Source of the DNA: Zygnema cylindricum
Taxonomy: Eukaryota; Streptophyta; Zygnematophyceae; Zygnematales; Zygnemataceae
Assembly: GCA_037447655.1 (NCBI GenBank)
Contig: JBBHKE010002568.1
Span: 256,711-320,710, forward strand
DNA: 64,000 nt
Reading direction: 5' to 3'
Below, one piece after another: positions 11,268-23,239 of the stretch. The notes under the pieces are model-generated. The model ran no database searches. It was not told where the DNA came from and was given only the letters and a program-made list of their open reading frames with translations. Position 1 is the stretch's first letter, and each line of letters begins with the position of its first letter. The position numbers were made by a program, and so were the translations under genes.

Positions 11268-12121
11268 TGCCATTCAGGTGAATTATGGATTCATTTCTGT
11301 CATGAAGGCACCAAATTGCTCTTTCATCATGGGGGCCATCATGGCTTGCAACTTTTCCTTTTCCCTCTTTCGGCGAGAGATCTTAGGTAGAGTCACCTCT
11401 TTTTCAACCTCTTTATGAGGAGTAACCGGCTTGCCGAACATACTCGAATTCTCATGTTTTGAAATTCATTTTGATGCGTGAAATTAAGGTCTTTAGCATG
11501 GCAACGGAGGGCGGAATGTCTCTTCAGCTGGTAATGGGTGCATGTGGCCAACTTATTTGGGCACATGTAGGCATCGTGCTCCGTGATTTTACATCAGAAA
11601 TAGAATCGGTCTCCAATATTAATTATAGGGTTTCCTATGGTTGACGTCTTTGTAGGCCTATTAGGAGGCCATGGGTTCCTCGGAGGTGGAAGAGATTGGT
11701 CAAACTGTTGCCTTTAAAATTCGGGTTTCTCGTGGGCATCCCACCACGAAGATTGCATTGCGTAGATGACTGCGTATTTTGTCGTTTGCTCTTGCTCAAA
11801 TGTAAATTTCAGTGCGTATGTTTCACTAAGGTGAGTCTGAATGAAATTTATTGATTAAAGAGGAATCTATCCCACGAATTTTTAGACAGCCTCCGCATTC
11901 GACCATTGGACATGAGGTCAGGCAACGCTACTCGAAGTGTTTCTATCGAACTTGTAAAACGAGCGCAGTCTCACTCGGTTTAGGTTTGAAGTTTATCAAC
12001 TCTTTAACTTGATATCGATTTTGCATCCGGTAATCTTGTTGGAGGAGATCGAACATGATCGATAATGGGTCATTTAAAAGAATTAATCCTCCCACTCTAG
12101 ATAGAACCGCGGCACGGGCAA
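11268..12121. other. Unassigned sequence
   Basis: No gene, RNA or named repeat recognised. Short ORFs only. Confidence 0.4.
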
Positions 12122-12283
12122 CCATAGTATACTAATGAGGAATTTGAAGGATGGATGGATATAGCTCATCCCCATTAACGTCCAATACCGCTTGAAAAGT
12201 AGCCATAGCATATTGATGAGAAATCTCAAAGATGGTTGGATCTAGCTCATCCCCATAAACGTAAAATACTACCAAAAAAGTCG
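12122..12283. repeat. Tandem duplication, about 81 bp x 2
   Basis: Two direct copies beginning CCATAGTATACTAATGAG and CCATAGCATATTGATGAG, each carrying TAGCTCATCCCCAT in the middle. Confidence 0.8.
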
Positions 12284-12678
12284 CCAGGTAGGAAATTTTA
12301 CCAAGTTTGGAACAGCTGGGAGTCCCGCGAATGGAGGAGAGTGCTCTATCATTTAACAGATACTCTAAATGACACTCTCATACTTTTGTGTTCTGTGTCA
12401 TAAAGCGTGCGGAAATTAGACAAAGACATGGTGTTTATCAAACCCGAAAAGCAAAATTGCATCTTTCCCATTCCCCTCTCTGAAGAGAAAGCCATGTGAT
12501 TAAAGGAGTAATGCACCAGTGGTTCAAAATTTGAACCAGCAGGGAATCCAAAGAAGGGTTGAAATAGATATTCTCTTCAAATTCGTCTTCGGTCCCTTCA
12601 ACGTGGGACCTAGATGAAACAAAGGATAGTGATGAGATTGTGGTCAATACTAACTGAATTGACGAAAACCTAAGATCT

Positions 12679-12916
12679 ACAACTGAATTGGATGCGGTTA
12701 TGGTCTGTGGGAAAAGATACTGGAAATATGTTTTGTCGCGGGTAGATCAGAATTGGTAACGTAAATTGTCCCAATCTGTAGGCATGAAAAGCACAACTGA
12801 ATCGGATGCGGTTATGGTTTTTGGGAAAGAATAAAAATCTAGCTACATTGGACAGAAAGATGTCTTGCCGCGGGTAGATCCGAATTGGTAACGTAAATTG
12901 TCCCAATTCGTGGGCA
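12679..12916. repeat. Tandem duplication, about 112 and 126 bp
   Basis: Two direct copies start AACTGAATTGGATGCGG and AACTGAATCGGATGCGG and share GGTAACGTAAATTGTCCCAA. They differ by an internal insertion in the second copy. Confidence 0.82.
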
Positions 12917-13549
12917 TGAAAAGAGGGAAAAAACCCTAAATGATAACGGTTTGGATTTTGGCACGGTCTATCGAGGTGTATGAGATGTTAGACCAAACCA
13001 AACTAATCAAACTAGACACAAACAGTGTTTAACTACACCTGGTAGTCAGATTTAATCAAGAAACGTATTACCAAAAAATGTACCCTACAGACAATGTGGC
13101 AAGGCCGAAGGGCTAGATATATATAAACAAACAAAAAACTATCGAGGCACCTTTCGGTGCAGATCAATAGTGGCACAGAGAAAGGTATCTAAGCAGTGCC
13201 ACCCACGGTAAGATATAGGAGGAAATTCCAAGCCAAATAGCCACACAATCTCTAAGGCCACAGAAGGCCAGATAGCATGCAAGGAAAGCGGTAGAATGCA
13301 AATGCTCAATCTGATTGGGCTCCAAAGAACCCAATCCACTCCAAGCCCTATATATGAGTGTCCAAACTTAATCTAAACGCTCCACAAATTGCTCCTAGGG
13401 CGGAGTCTAAAGGTATCTTCTACAAGGATTTTCGTATGGTGCAGATTTCCGCCGAGGAATGTTAAGGAACTGAGAGAATGAAGATAAGAAATATATGAAA
13501 AAGATAAAATAAACCACAAAACAAGTTAGAATTAAGTAACAAGGCTGCC
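12917..13549. other. Unassigned sequence
   Basis: No gene recognised. A 66-codon minus-strand ORF at 13139-13339 has no recognisable motif and is probably chance. Confidence 0.4.
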
Positions 13550-13860
13550 CAAACCCTAGATCTTGAGCAAAACCTAGGCTCGAAACAACCCAAATTCGGC
13601 AGAAAACCCTAATACTGCCACAAACCTTAATTCTGCAGAAAAATCCTAATCCTGCAGAAAAACCCTAATTCGGACAGAAGAACCCTAATTCTGGCTACTT
13701 AAGACACTATATCTGCAACCAAGAACCTTTTTAGAACAAGATAGAAGGACAAGATGTAAAGAACTAGGCCCTTAATCTGCAAATACCCTAAAATCTGCAG
13801 CCAAAACCCTAAATCTGCAGTCATACCCTAATTTTGCAGATAAACCCTGAATCTGCTGCT
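13550..13860. repeat. Telomere-motif-like degenerate array
   Basis: AACCCTAAT or AAACCCTAAA alternates with CTGCAG or TCTGCAGA about ten times at 15-20 base spacing, with a non-repetitive gap near 13700-13780. AAACCCTA is the plant telomere repeat and telo-box motif, but here it is always separated by CTGCAG-type spacers, so this is a minisatellite and not a telomere tract. Confidence 0.6.
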
Positions 13861-14262
13861 GAATTTAGGTCTAACGCTGCAGCCAAGAAATAGAGTGGCA
13901 GCAGAATACGGCACCAAGATTGAAATAAAGAAATTGAAGAAGACAAAAACAAAATGGTTTTTTTTTTTTATAAAATAAAATTATATTTTCAATTGATTTT
14001 TTTTTTTAAATGAGTAACTTTTGAACAAGAATACTACTAAGCCGCGAGGTAGCCACTAGGCTCACGGGTCTTCCACGTATTCTCTTCAAGAGTTATCTAT
14101 AATTGGCAGCAAAGCAAGAAAATAATTCCAACCAAAACGAAGGAAAAATCAGTTTTGACCGGCAAGCCACTCTTTCCTCCACCAATGCAACACAAGCAAA
14201 CCCCAAACCAAACACTCAAACCGTACAGCTGGTCGTAGACGGCGCAGCCGGATCCTAATGCC

Positions 14263-14356
14263 TCCCCACTCGACCTCCAATCTACCACTTTCCCAAAAAG
14301 ACACAAGTCTCCCCACTCTACCTCCAATCCACCACTTTCCCAAAAAGACACAAGTT
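14263..14356. repeat. Tandem duplication, 47 bp x 2
   Basis: Two near-identical direct copies containing CCACTTTCCCAAAAAGACAC. Overlapping minus-strand ORFs (14097-14351) repeat the same residues and are not convincing genes. Confidence 0.85.
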
Positions 14357-14832
14357 TGGTGGGAAACCTTTCAGACTTGGATTACGGCCGCGTGGATTAA
14401 AGAATGTGGGCAGAAAATAAGATGGCAAACAAGTGTACGGACTAGCCTCTATCACTAGCTAGCCAACAACAAAAGAAAACGTGGGCAATCGGTAGAGGGA
14501 GAGCAAGAAAGAAGCTCAGCCGCCAAGAAGTTTTTTTTGTCCAAAAGTTAGAAAACTCTAAGTCTGAAATTACCTAAGTAGGAGCTAAGCTACGCCTACG
14601 CCAACTAACCTAAGTCTAGGCTAGTCCACATGGACGAAACTACTTTGGATGTCGACCTATAGTCGGCCAACATCGTCTACCATACATTGTGCAAAATCCA
14701 CTGTCGAAGAGTAAAAACCCTCCGTGTCTACATGAATGCGTGAACCTACATGGGTTCACGACTTAAATATGTACTCAAAATTGAAGCGCCACCAAACGCT
14801 CCCCGTACATGCGATTCTTACGTCGCGAGGAT

Positions 14833-15683
14833 CAGAGGTCGCAAAAGTCAAAAAAATTCATACCCGAAACCGACCGTTTTGTTTTTTTCAAAATCTGAGT
14901 AACCGACGCCCGACCGAGTTTTGTCACGCTCCAAAATTGTTAACCGTTAACCGACCGTCGTTTACGAAAAAAAAAATTAACCGAATCTTGATTTTTCGCG
15001 ACTAACCGTGCCCGCCCGGAACCGAAAAAGTACAAAATTAATCAATGTACGACGGAATAAGCCAATAATTACAATTTGTCACGTTCCCTAAGATTTGCGA
15101 AATGAATACTGTACTACTGTGTTAGATTTGCGACGCTTTGTCGCGTTGCCTAAGATTTGCGAAATGAATACTGTACTACCGTGTCAGATTTGCGACGCTT
15201 TGTCGCGTTCCCTAAGATTTTCGAAATGAATAGTGTACTACCGTGTCAGATTTGCGACGCTTTGTCGCGATCCCTTTGATTTGCGAAATAAATAGCTTAC
15301 TACAGTACCGTGACAGATTTGCGACGCTAATCATGATGTCACGTACTTCCACGATGCCAAAGAGTACAAAGTACATGAATGTTGGATTACCTTTTTGTAA
15401 GATTCGCGAAATTAATAGTGTTAGTACCGTGTCAGATTTGCCACGTACTTCCACGATACCAAAAGTACAAAGAACAATAATGTTGGAAAAATAAAGTACA
15501 TTTTCTTTTTTTTTTTTGGTTTTTTGTTTGACTGACCGTAACTGACCGTTTTTTTTTTCTTGGTGAGTCAACCGACCGTATCCGCCAGACCCCCAAAATT
15601 TGGCAACCGAATCCGTTCCGGATCCGGCGCGGGCGGTCGGTTAACGGTCAATCACGGTTTCGGTTGACCATTTGCGACCTCTG
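14833..15683. mobile_element. hAT-like non-autonomous DNA transposon (MITE)
   Basis: The ends are inverted repeats: CAGAGGTCGCAAA at 14833-14845 and its reverse complement ending at 15683. The flanking 8-mers GCGAGGAT (14825-14832) and GCCAGGGT (15684-15691) match at 6 of 8 positions, as expected for an old hAT 8-bp target duplication. Inside each end lie runs of ACCGACCG/GGTTAACGG-like sequence, common in plant hAT MITEs. The centre is a 62-bp minisatellite. No transposase is encoded. Confidence 0.72.
15075..15327. repeat. 62-bp minisatellite inside the hAT-like element
   Basis: Four tandem units start at 15075, 15137, 15199 and 15261. The first three are 62 bp; the fourth is about 67 bp and more diverged. 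Each carries CCCTAAGATTTGCGAAATG (or a variant) and ends GATTTGCGACGC. Two further half-units follow to about 15450 with CACGTACTTCCACGAT in place of the first half. Confidence 0.88.
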
Positions 15684-15691
15684 GCCAGGGT

Positions 15692-16049
15692 CCAATTGAA
15701 GTAAAAATATAGGCGAAAAAAAGGTACAAATGAAATATCGCGTAGGTTCGTCATCTCGTTTCGTACAACTTCCAAACGATATCCGTGCACGTCCTCCAAA
15801 TTGCGTAACTAAGAAATGAAACAAAACAAATCGCACCCAATTAGTACATATTCCATTAGATGCGTGCGCGAATCGCGCACACGCCTAACATAAGTGAACC
15901 GGCGATACATAACGATACAAAAAAAACGCGTGTGCATGAAATCGGCATACGTGCCAAAATCGTGCGCGAGAGCGAAAATCGTGCTCGCGTGCCAAAATCA
16001 TGCAGGCGTGCAACCGATACCATGCCTGCTAGGCACCGAAACGATGAGG
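15692..16049. other. CpG-rich spacer
   Basis: Unlike its AT-rich neighbours, 15855-16040 is rich in CG dinucleotides, with repeated GTGCCAAAATC separated by CGTGCGCGAG-type segments. No gene is recognised. Similar CGTGCGTACGCG sequence occurs in the solo LTR at 31250-31330. Confidence 0.5.
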
Positions 16050-16516
16050 CATGATAGGATAAAGAGACAAGGAGAATGAAAGAGGGAGGGGATCGAGAGA
16101 GGGAGATAGAGAGACAAGGACAAAGAGAGGGGAGAATAGTGAGAGAGAGAGGGATAGAGATACAGGGTGAAAGGGAGAGAGGGGGAATGGAGAGAGGGGA
16201 ATAGGCAAACAATGAGAGAGAAAAAGGGGGGGGGGTCGAGAAAAGGGGGGGGGTCGAGAGAAGGGGGTTGAGAGATACAGAGAGAGAGAAAGGGGGGTTG
16301 AGAGAGGGGGATAGAGAGACAAGGTGAAAGAGAGAGAGGGGTGGATGGAGAGAGGGGATACAGAGACAACGAGAGAGAGAGGGGGTGTTCGAGAGATGAA
16401 GATAGATAGACAGAGTGAGGGAGATAGAGGAGTGGATCAAGAGAGGGGGATAAAGAATCAAAGAGAGAGAGGGGGGTGATCGAGAGGGGAATAGAGAGAG
16501 GGGGATCGAGAGACAA
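16050..16516. repeat. GA-rich minisatellite array 2, left part
   Basis: Same unit type as 8106-9682. It is cut at 16516/16522 by element H. The array resumes at 48280, so this and 48280-50716 were one array before H inserted. Confidence 0.9.
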
Positions 16517-16521
16517 CGAAT

Positions 16522-17149
16522 TATTGTTTTTGAATACTTAGTTTCGGTATACACAGATTTTAGTGTAGCCATAAATACGCTACAGCGTGTACGCAAATTA
16601 CAGGAGTATTCAGTCGACCAAGGTTCATGTGATTTGGTACAGACTTACTTGGAGGATCGCGAAGCGATCCCGATGTGGAGATACGACGCAATCTTATACG
16701 AAGAGCGTCGCGACATTTAATGCGACAGTACGAAGCTTTGAGAAGTACGCATCGGATTGATTTAATTTTTACGACCGATGGCGGTTCCAACTTTTGTTAT
16801 CAGGCGTGAGGACAATCGGCAAGCATTGCAAATTTACAACGGACTATTCGCAACGATAAGTTACTGTACGCCATTGCGAACCAAAAACACCTTGACGAAA
16901 ATGTCACCGTACTCAAAATAGTGCAAGATCTTAGATGACTCGAACATATGTATAGTGATAAGCAGGCCGTTTGATGCCAATTAAAATAACGAACATTTTT
17001 GTTTTGACTTAGAGTGGTGTGAGTAATCAACCTAGTTAGTTTTTAGTGTAACAACAATCACCGTGGGGGGGCGCCAATTAGACCTATTAGTAAACATGCA
17101 CATTTTTTTTTTTATTGTTTTGTCAGATGTAGGTGGCTCACAATTGTAT
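16522..17149 (+). repeat. 5' LTR of H, first piece
   Basis: Aligns with 46483-47880, apart from the MITE in the latter. It carries the palindrome GGATCGCGAAGCGATCC at 16654-16670 and the empty MITE site (TTA at 16645-16647). The match ends at 17149, where copia pol sequence begins. Confidence 0.82.
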
Positions 17150-18678
17150 GTAGTTGGTGGATCTTCCTCCAACAGAAAAAGCCATCGTCAGCAAATGGGT
17201 ATTCAAAGTGAAGCTGAACCCAGACAACACCATCGAAAGGTATAAGGCAAGACTAGTGGCCAAGGGGTATAATCAAAAAGAAGGTATTGACTTTGAGGAA
17301 ACCTTCTCTCCAGTTGTCAAATTTCTCACTGTCAGAATTTTGCTAAGTCTAGCGGCTATAGAGAATATGGAAATACAACAAATGGATATGGAGAGTTAGA
17401 AAAAACCATATATATGAAACAACTTGAAATGTACATTGAAAAGGGAAAGGAAGAATTAGTGTGTAAATTGATGAAATCTTTGTATGGGCTAAAACAAGCC
17501 CCGCGTCAGTGGAATTTGAAGTTAGATGAGTTTTTGACTGGGGTAGGTTTTAAGAGAATTAACTTAGATCATTCTGTATATGTTCTACAAGGAGAGGATG
17601 GGGTAATTGAAATTGCTGTATATGTGGATGATCTATTATTAATAAGTAAGTGAATAGATGAAATAAACCGCATTAAACCAACTTTAAGGTCTAGGTTCGA
17701 GATGAACGACCTCTGTGAGGCCAAATACATCTTAGGAATACAGGTAAAAAGAGACAGAAACAAGAGGCTGATTATGTTAACTCAGAAAGAAGCGATAGGT
17801 AACATGCTGGAAATATTTGAAATGAGAGATGTAAAAGGATCCGTAATTCCTATGGAATTCAGGCAGAAATTAGAAGGAATTGATATAGATTCTGGCATAA
17901 TGGTTGGTGGGAGTCTAGAGACAGGGGAGGAATAGTTTATGGCTTCAAAGCCATATAGACAAGTAGTCGGAAGTCTTATATATTTTATGAATTGTACGAG
18001 ACTCGACATTGCTGCAGCTGTGGTAGTCTTGAGTAGAACTCTGCAGAATCTTAAAAGGGCAGATTGGGAAGCAGCGAAAAGGGTGTTGAGATATCTTGCA
18101 GGAAATCAAAATTTCAAGCTTGTACTCCGAGGAGGAGAGGTGAAAATACAGACGTGGCGCGATGCTAGCTATGGGGATATGCCAAACCGGAAATCTACAA
18201 CTAGTTTTGTACTTAAGATTGGAGATGGAACTACCGAAAATCTACAACTAGTTTTGTACTTAAGATTGGAGATGGAACTTGTTGCTGGAGTAGCAAATTA
18301 CAAAAGGTTACAGCTCAATCCACAATGGAGTCTGAATATATGGCTGCAGCTTCAGCCCTCAAGGAGCTCCTGTGGGTCGAGTCTATTCTACAAGAACTTG
18401 GGTACATGCAAACAAATCCTCAGTCTATTTGGTGTGAGAACCAGGCAGCCATTGCCATTGCTTCTAACCCCAACCATCATTTTAAAAGTAAACACATGGA
18501 TGTTACACTTCACTTTTTCAAGGAAAAAATACTTGCAAAATTCATAAAGTTGTGTTATTTACCAGATGAGAAGATGGTGGCTGATATGTTAACAAAAGCT
18601 CTTGCTGCCGTTAAGTTGCAGTTTTGCAGAGAAGCTGTTGGACTAAGTGAGTAACTGAGTCTAAAGATTTAGGGGAGT
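17150..18678 (+). pseudogene. E1: truncated copia RT and RNase H, extra copy
   Basis: Nearly identical to 27088-28615 (about eight differences by eye). It starts inside RT ([20 protein letters not shown]) and runs through LMKSLYGLKQAPRQW, the catalytic YVDDLLLI, LRRs of the RT tail such as YRQVVGSLIYFMNCTR, and RNase H (MESEYMAAASALKELLW, HMDVTLHFFKEK) to the polypurine tract AGGGGAG. Both copies share the same defects: a stop with loss of the KTAFLHGEL-like segment after MDMES, a stop after LLLISK, and a 47-bp tandem duplication near 18190-18280 that shifts the frame. The shared defects show that the duplication came after the decay. Confidence 0.9.
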
Positions 18679-19804
18679 GTTGAGATTTGAAATCTTTAGT
18701 TAGTAAATAGAGTAGACTTATAATAGCTTCTAAAAAGTGGTATATAAGACTTACCTTTATTAGTGTTACAGTAGGCAAAGTACAATAGAGTGTATTGTAC
18801 CTCTGCAAGTTTTACGGAGTGACGACGACACGCGTCACGCAGCAGGCAATTGGAATCGCTAGATTAAACGGACGGAATCAGATCCGAATATCTCGAAAAA
18901 ATATATGGTACGGCTATTTTTGGAGTCATACACATATTTTGGAATTATATGGTACGGAATATTTTTATGATCATTAAATAGAAACGTCCGGATATTTCGG
19001 AAGTGAATTATGATCATTGACTTTGAGAGACGTCGACGGACGCGATTCACGTGGGACCGCAAGTGACGAGGCGAGATTTACGTGGGACCACAAAGTGACG
19101 AGGCGTGATTCACGTGGGACCACAAGTGACGGAGCACTCAGGTGCTTCGTACTACACGACCACATTCGGCTGGACTTTAGCGGCTACCGCTGACTAAGCA
19201 TTTGGAACGTTTTGTGTACGGTTAGAATGTTTTGTGTACGGTTGAATGTCTGTAAATATCTGAATAACATTAGATTGTATTTTAGTGTGATAAAAAATAG
19301 TGTTCCATTAATCACGTTTTTAGAAAACAATAATTAGGGTTTTGAGGTACATTCACGTACAGGTAGGATGCTTTGTCGTTAGTCAAGATAATAACCGTAG
19401 TAACGATTACCCAAATTAGTGTAGATTAGTAGATAGACACAGTTAGTTTATAGCTTAGGACTTAGCCATTTTTGTAGTATTCAGTTTTGGGAATATGATT
19501 TTCTAAAGGCAGTTTTTGGAAAACTTCCAGACATTATATCTTATGGTTTACAAGGTCATTTGAGCTGCAATTTTGGGAATTGTCAGTTTACTGTATTTTG
19601 TATCATTGTGGCGAATTTGAAGCATATTGGCTTTCTGAGTCATATTTTTGTGTCAGTTCTAAGTTGGCTGTTGAGTAGGTACTTTGATAGTTTCTGTTGT
19701 TTTTCATGTGTACTTCCACTACTACTCCTAGTTTTCCGCCTACAATGATGGTTGTAGAACAACAAGACGTAGTTCCTTAATAATTGTAAAGTGTAGGAAA
19801 TGTA
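18679..19804 (+). repeat. 5' LTR of element E
   Basis: 1126 bp, TGTTGAGATTTG to GAAATGTA, so the end is TA instead of CA. About 30 differences from 28616-29740 by eye. Around 19035-19135 it has three direct repeats of a roughly 28-bp unit with ACGTGGGACC. The last 65 bp or so resemble the H LTR at about 47905-47974. Confidence 0.85.
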
Positions 19805-19815
19805 GGTTATGGGCC
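19805..19815 (+). promoter_or_regulatory. Primer-binding site of E and gag start
   Basis: GGTTATGGGCC follows the LTR directly and matches the first 11 bases of the half-tRNA-type site seen in D and H. The ATG at 19809-19811 starts the gag frame (MGLLSRFPIFNG). Confidence 0.72.
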
Positions 19816-20737
19816 TTTTGTCAAGATTTCCTATCTTCAATGGCCAAAAGTATGCGTACGAGCGGCGATGGTTGAATCGTCGTTTGAAACTGCAGACTTA
19901 TTGGGGGTCTTGGATGGCTCCCTTGATGAAACAAATCCAACTTGGGTGAAAAAGAATTCAATGGCATGGAACAATATAATTCTTTATATTTCATAAAATT
20001 TGGTCATGTCTCGACTGAAATTGAAGAAGGCGAGGGAGATTTGGACATCCCTCAAATTTGCTTTTGAGAAAGCGAATGTTCAAGAGGAGCTTTTGGTGGC
20101 TGGAAAAATTTGGGGATACAAATACAAGGGGGGAACTATGATTGAGTATTGTGACAATTTTCGCGCGCTCATTGATGCTCACTCTTCTGCAAGGGGGTCA
20201 TTTCCTGAGTTTCAACAGGCCGCTTTGCTTATTAGAGGTCTCCCTAATAGCATGAAGGGTGTGTATGTTCAACTAAATAGTCTTGATAAAGCTAGCTGGT
20301 CATTTCAGTTAGCGTATAATCTTATATTGGAGGAAGAAATAAATATTAAACTCCTTGAGGGAGAAGGAAAGGTTGAAGCATTTCCTACAGACTTGATAAA
20401 AGATATCAGTTTAATCAGAATCATAATCAGTTTAATCAAAAGCAAAATATGCCATCTACTACTAATTCTTTCTATTGTTCTCAAAAAGGTCATGGATACA
20501 AGTACTGTCCTAAATTGAAGAAGGCTAATGAGATAGGTTTATACAGGCCAGGTTAGCAACATAGCCAGTATCACAAAGGATTTTCTAGAAATCCTTCCTG
20601 TGGAAATGCTCTTTTTTCAGCTTCTACAATTGATACAAATGAGTCACTCAGCTTCAATGAGCAAGAGGAGGCAGATTTATTTGCTATGGCGGCTACCATG
20701 GAGGGTCAAAAGGATGCATGATGGATCATGGACACGG
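19809..20737 (+). pseudogene. gag of element E
   Basis: The frame starts in the primer-binding site (MGLLSRFPIFNG), which resembles the FNG.NY..W start of copia gags, then shifts frame. The main ORF (20000-20518) has EIWTSLKFAFEKANVQEE and ALLIRGLPNSMKGVY, the UBN2-type gag core. It is followed by a zinc-knuckle-like FYCSQKGHGYKYC in which the first Cys of CX2CX4HX4C is replaced by Ser. The end (WIMDT) is the start of the protease DTGA site, where D has inserted. Capsid and nucleocapsid functions would be encoded here; stops make it non-functional. Confidence 0.85.
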
Positions 20738-21805
20738 TGATACTGTGAGACCTCAATAAGTCCTCAAAGTGGACAGCTTCCAAGAAGCCTCTAGGATAAC
20801 CCTAACCACTTTGTATTTCATCAAAAACAACACCCACCTTGGCAGATAATAACAGTGATCACCTTCACCGCTGTAAAGGCAAGACTCCCTTGAGTCGATA
20901 GCAAAAAGAATCTCTGAATTTGCTCCCTTGAGCAGTAAGTTATGGAGGGTCAAAGTTGAGCTTTTGTACAGATGCTCTCTGGGAGAGAGAGTCCAATCTC
21001 CAAATTTTTCTAAGTCTTATCTCTCTCAGAGACTCTATCTACTGATGTATGGAGCCAATCAGATTACAGTTCCGTACACAAAGGTACAGTTGTCGGTGTA
21101 CTTATGTACGGACGCTGTACGACATAGCCTAAATGTCGACACGTGGTATGTCCGAATTTGCTCCCTTAATTCTCGGAGATGTCGCGATCCAATGTCATTC
21201 CGCCATGTGTCATCCGATGTGGCGATGACCATAAACCGCCGAAATCCTCTTCCGCGATTTTGACGTTAATTACGGCCGTCTGATTAAATTCACATTTAAT
21301 CGTAGCCGTAATAAATACATGCGCGACATTTGTTTCAATAAAGAAATAAATGCGCGGTATTGGTTTCTTATCCGTACCGTAATCCGTACTTTTAGATTAC
21401 TGGATATATGTCTCCCGTAAACAGTTTCAGTTAAATGAACTAACCTATGTATGAATGTTTAAATAAAGATCAAACCAAATAGTACGTAACACTACTTAAA
21501 GACTTAATGGCTAAGGCTACCGGCTACAGGCTATCTGCCGTCCGTAGGTACCAGGATCAAATCCTGTGGCCGACACATACCTTTTGGTAAATAAACCCCT
21601 AACTAATATATATTTCTCGTAAACCTCTGGATAACTTAGGTAGCCATGGATCTAGCTCCCTCTCCAATTTCTCAGTGACTGCGAGAAGTTTGAGAGTTGG
21701 AGAGAGAAGTTAGAGGTAGAATGCCTCGGCTTCTTTCTATATTTCTATTTAGATATTAAGATATTCAAACCTAGAATATACTACATAAATCTTGTGATTT
21801 CAACA
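20738..21805 (-). repeat. 3' LTR of element D
   Basis: 1068 bp; minus strand TGTTGAAATCAC to CAGTATCA. Polypurine tract GAAAATAAGGGGAC lies just inside (21806-21819). Confidence 0.92.
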
Positions 21806-23238
21806 GTCCCCTTATTTTCTAGTCAATCTTTAATTTCAGACCACACTTCTCCTTGGAGAAAATTAGCTTAGGGGAAGGCATAGGTTTGGTCATCATATCT
21901 GCTACCATCTCACTATCTAGTCGGTACTGTAAACTGATTATTTTGTTTTCTACTCTCTCTAACAAAGCTGAGTCTGATGTCCATGTGTTTGGCTTTGAAA
22001 TGATGTTTATGATTGGTAGAAATAACGATTGCTTCCTGATTATCACAAAAAAATTTGTGCACACCACTCTTAAGGTGACCAAGCTCACCAAGCAAAGACT
22101 TGACCCACATTAATTCTTTTACAACAGAGCAAGAGGTCATATTCTCAGCCTCCATGGTGGAATGAGCAGTAACTTTTTGCTATTTGCTACTCTAACAGCA
22201 AGCCCCATCACCCACATATAATACATATCCAGAAGTACATCTCCTCATCGGAGCATCACCATAATTGGCATCACTCCAAGTAGTGATGTCAGTATTCTCC
22301 CCACCCAAATGCAACCATTAATCCCTAGTTCTTATCAAATATCTAAGGACTCTCTTAGCTGCCTCCCAATCCCTCTTACTGGGAGCATTTAGACTTCTAC
22401 TCAGCACTCCTACAGCTGCAGCTAAATCCGGCCGGGTACAATTCATAAAATAGATTAGACTTCCCACTACTTGCCTGTAAGGAATAGTCTGCATAAACTT
22501 CTGTTCTTCAAGAGATAATTTCTCGTCTAAGACTATGAATCCTTCTTCCTCACTCCTCTCACTTCCCTTCTTCAACTCCATTGGAGTTGTACAACTATTA
22601 GCTTAGTCCATTTGAAATTTTTCAAGCATGTTCCTTATTGTTTCCTTTTGAGTCAATCTTATAATTTTTCCTTTACGGTCTCTCTCTAGTTGAATTCCCA
22701 AAAAATATTTTGCTTCCCCCATATCTTTCATTTCAAATCTCCCCTTAAGATCAAGTTTTTATTTATTAATTTTTTCCATTGATTTACTTAAAACAATCAA
22801 ATCATCAACATAAATTGCAATAAATATAAAACCTTCCTCATCTTCGAAAACATAGTTTGAGTTATTTGAGATGATCCAGATTATCCTAGACCGGTAAGAA
22901 ACTCATCAAGCTTCTTATCCCACTGTCGAGGCGCCTGTTTCAAACCATAAAGAGATTTAAGCAGCCGGCATACCTTACTCTCCTCTCCTTCCTCCACAAA
23001 CCCTTCGGGTTGTCGCATGAAGATCTCATTTTCCAATTCTCCATGCAAAAAGGTTGTGTTGATGTCAATAAAGTGCACTTCCATGTCTTCCGCTGCTGCC
23101 AAACTGAGAAGTATGCGGACGGAGAGAAATTTGACCACCGGGGCAAAGGTTTCCTTGTAGTCAATTCCCTCCCTTTATGTAAATCCCTTTGCCACTCGTC
23201 GGGCCTTGTAGCGCTCGATTGTGTTATTTTGGTTCAGT
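21806..23238 (-). pseudogene. RT and RNase H of element D
   Basis: On the minus strand: [71 protein letters not shown], an intact YVDD catalytic site near 22805, then SIPYRQ-type and LIYFMNCTRPDLAAAVG, and RNase H (MEAENMTSCSVVKELMW, MVADMMTKPMPSPKL) to the C-terminus CGLKLKID. Frameshifts occur near 22880, 22590 and 22030. In E and F the order is the same. Confidence 0.88.
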
Positions 23239-23239
23239 T

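Noticed and set aside
10187-11644. Several 60-87-codon ORFs
   Set aside because: Short, no family signature, and some repeat residues because of the tandem duplication at 11067.
13550-13860. True telomere or chromosome end
   Set aside because: Motifs are interrupted by CTGCAG spacers and flanked on both sides by ordinary sequence.
14097-14351. 84-codon ORF with apparent repeat FGKVV / FWESG
   Set aside because: Caused by the 47-bp duplication; no homologue recognised.
15856-16596. 246- and 172-codon minus-strand ORFs
   Set aside because: Most of their length is GA repeat; the rest is H LTR or spacer.
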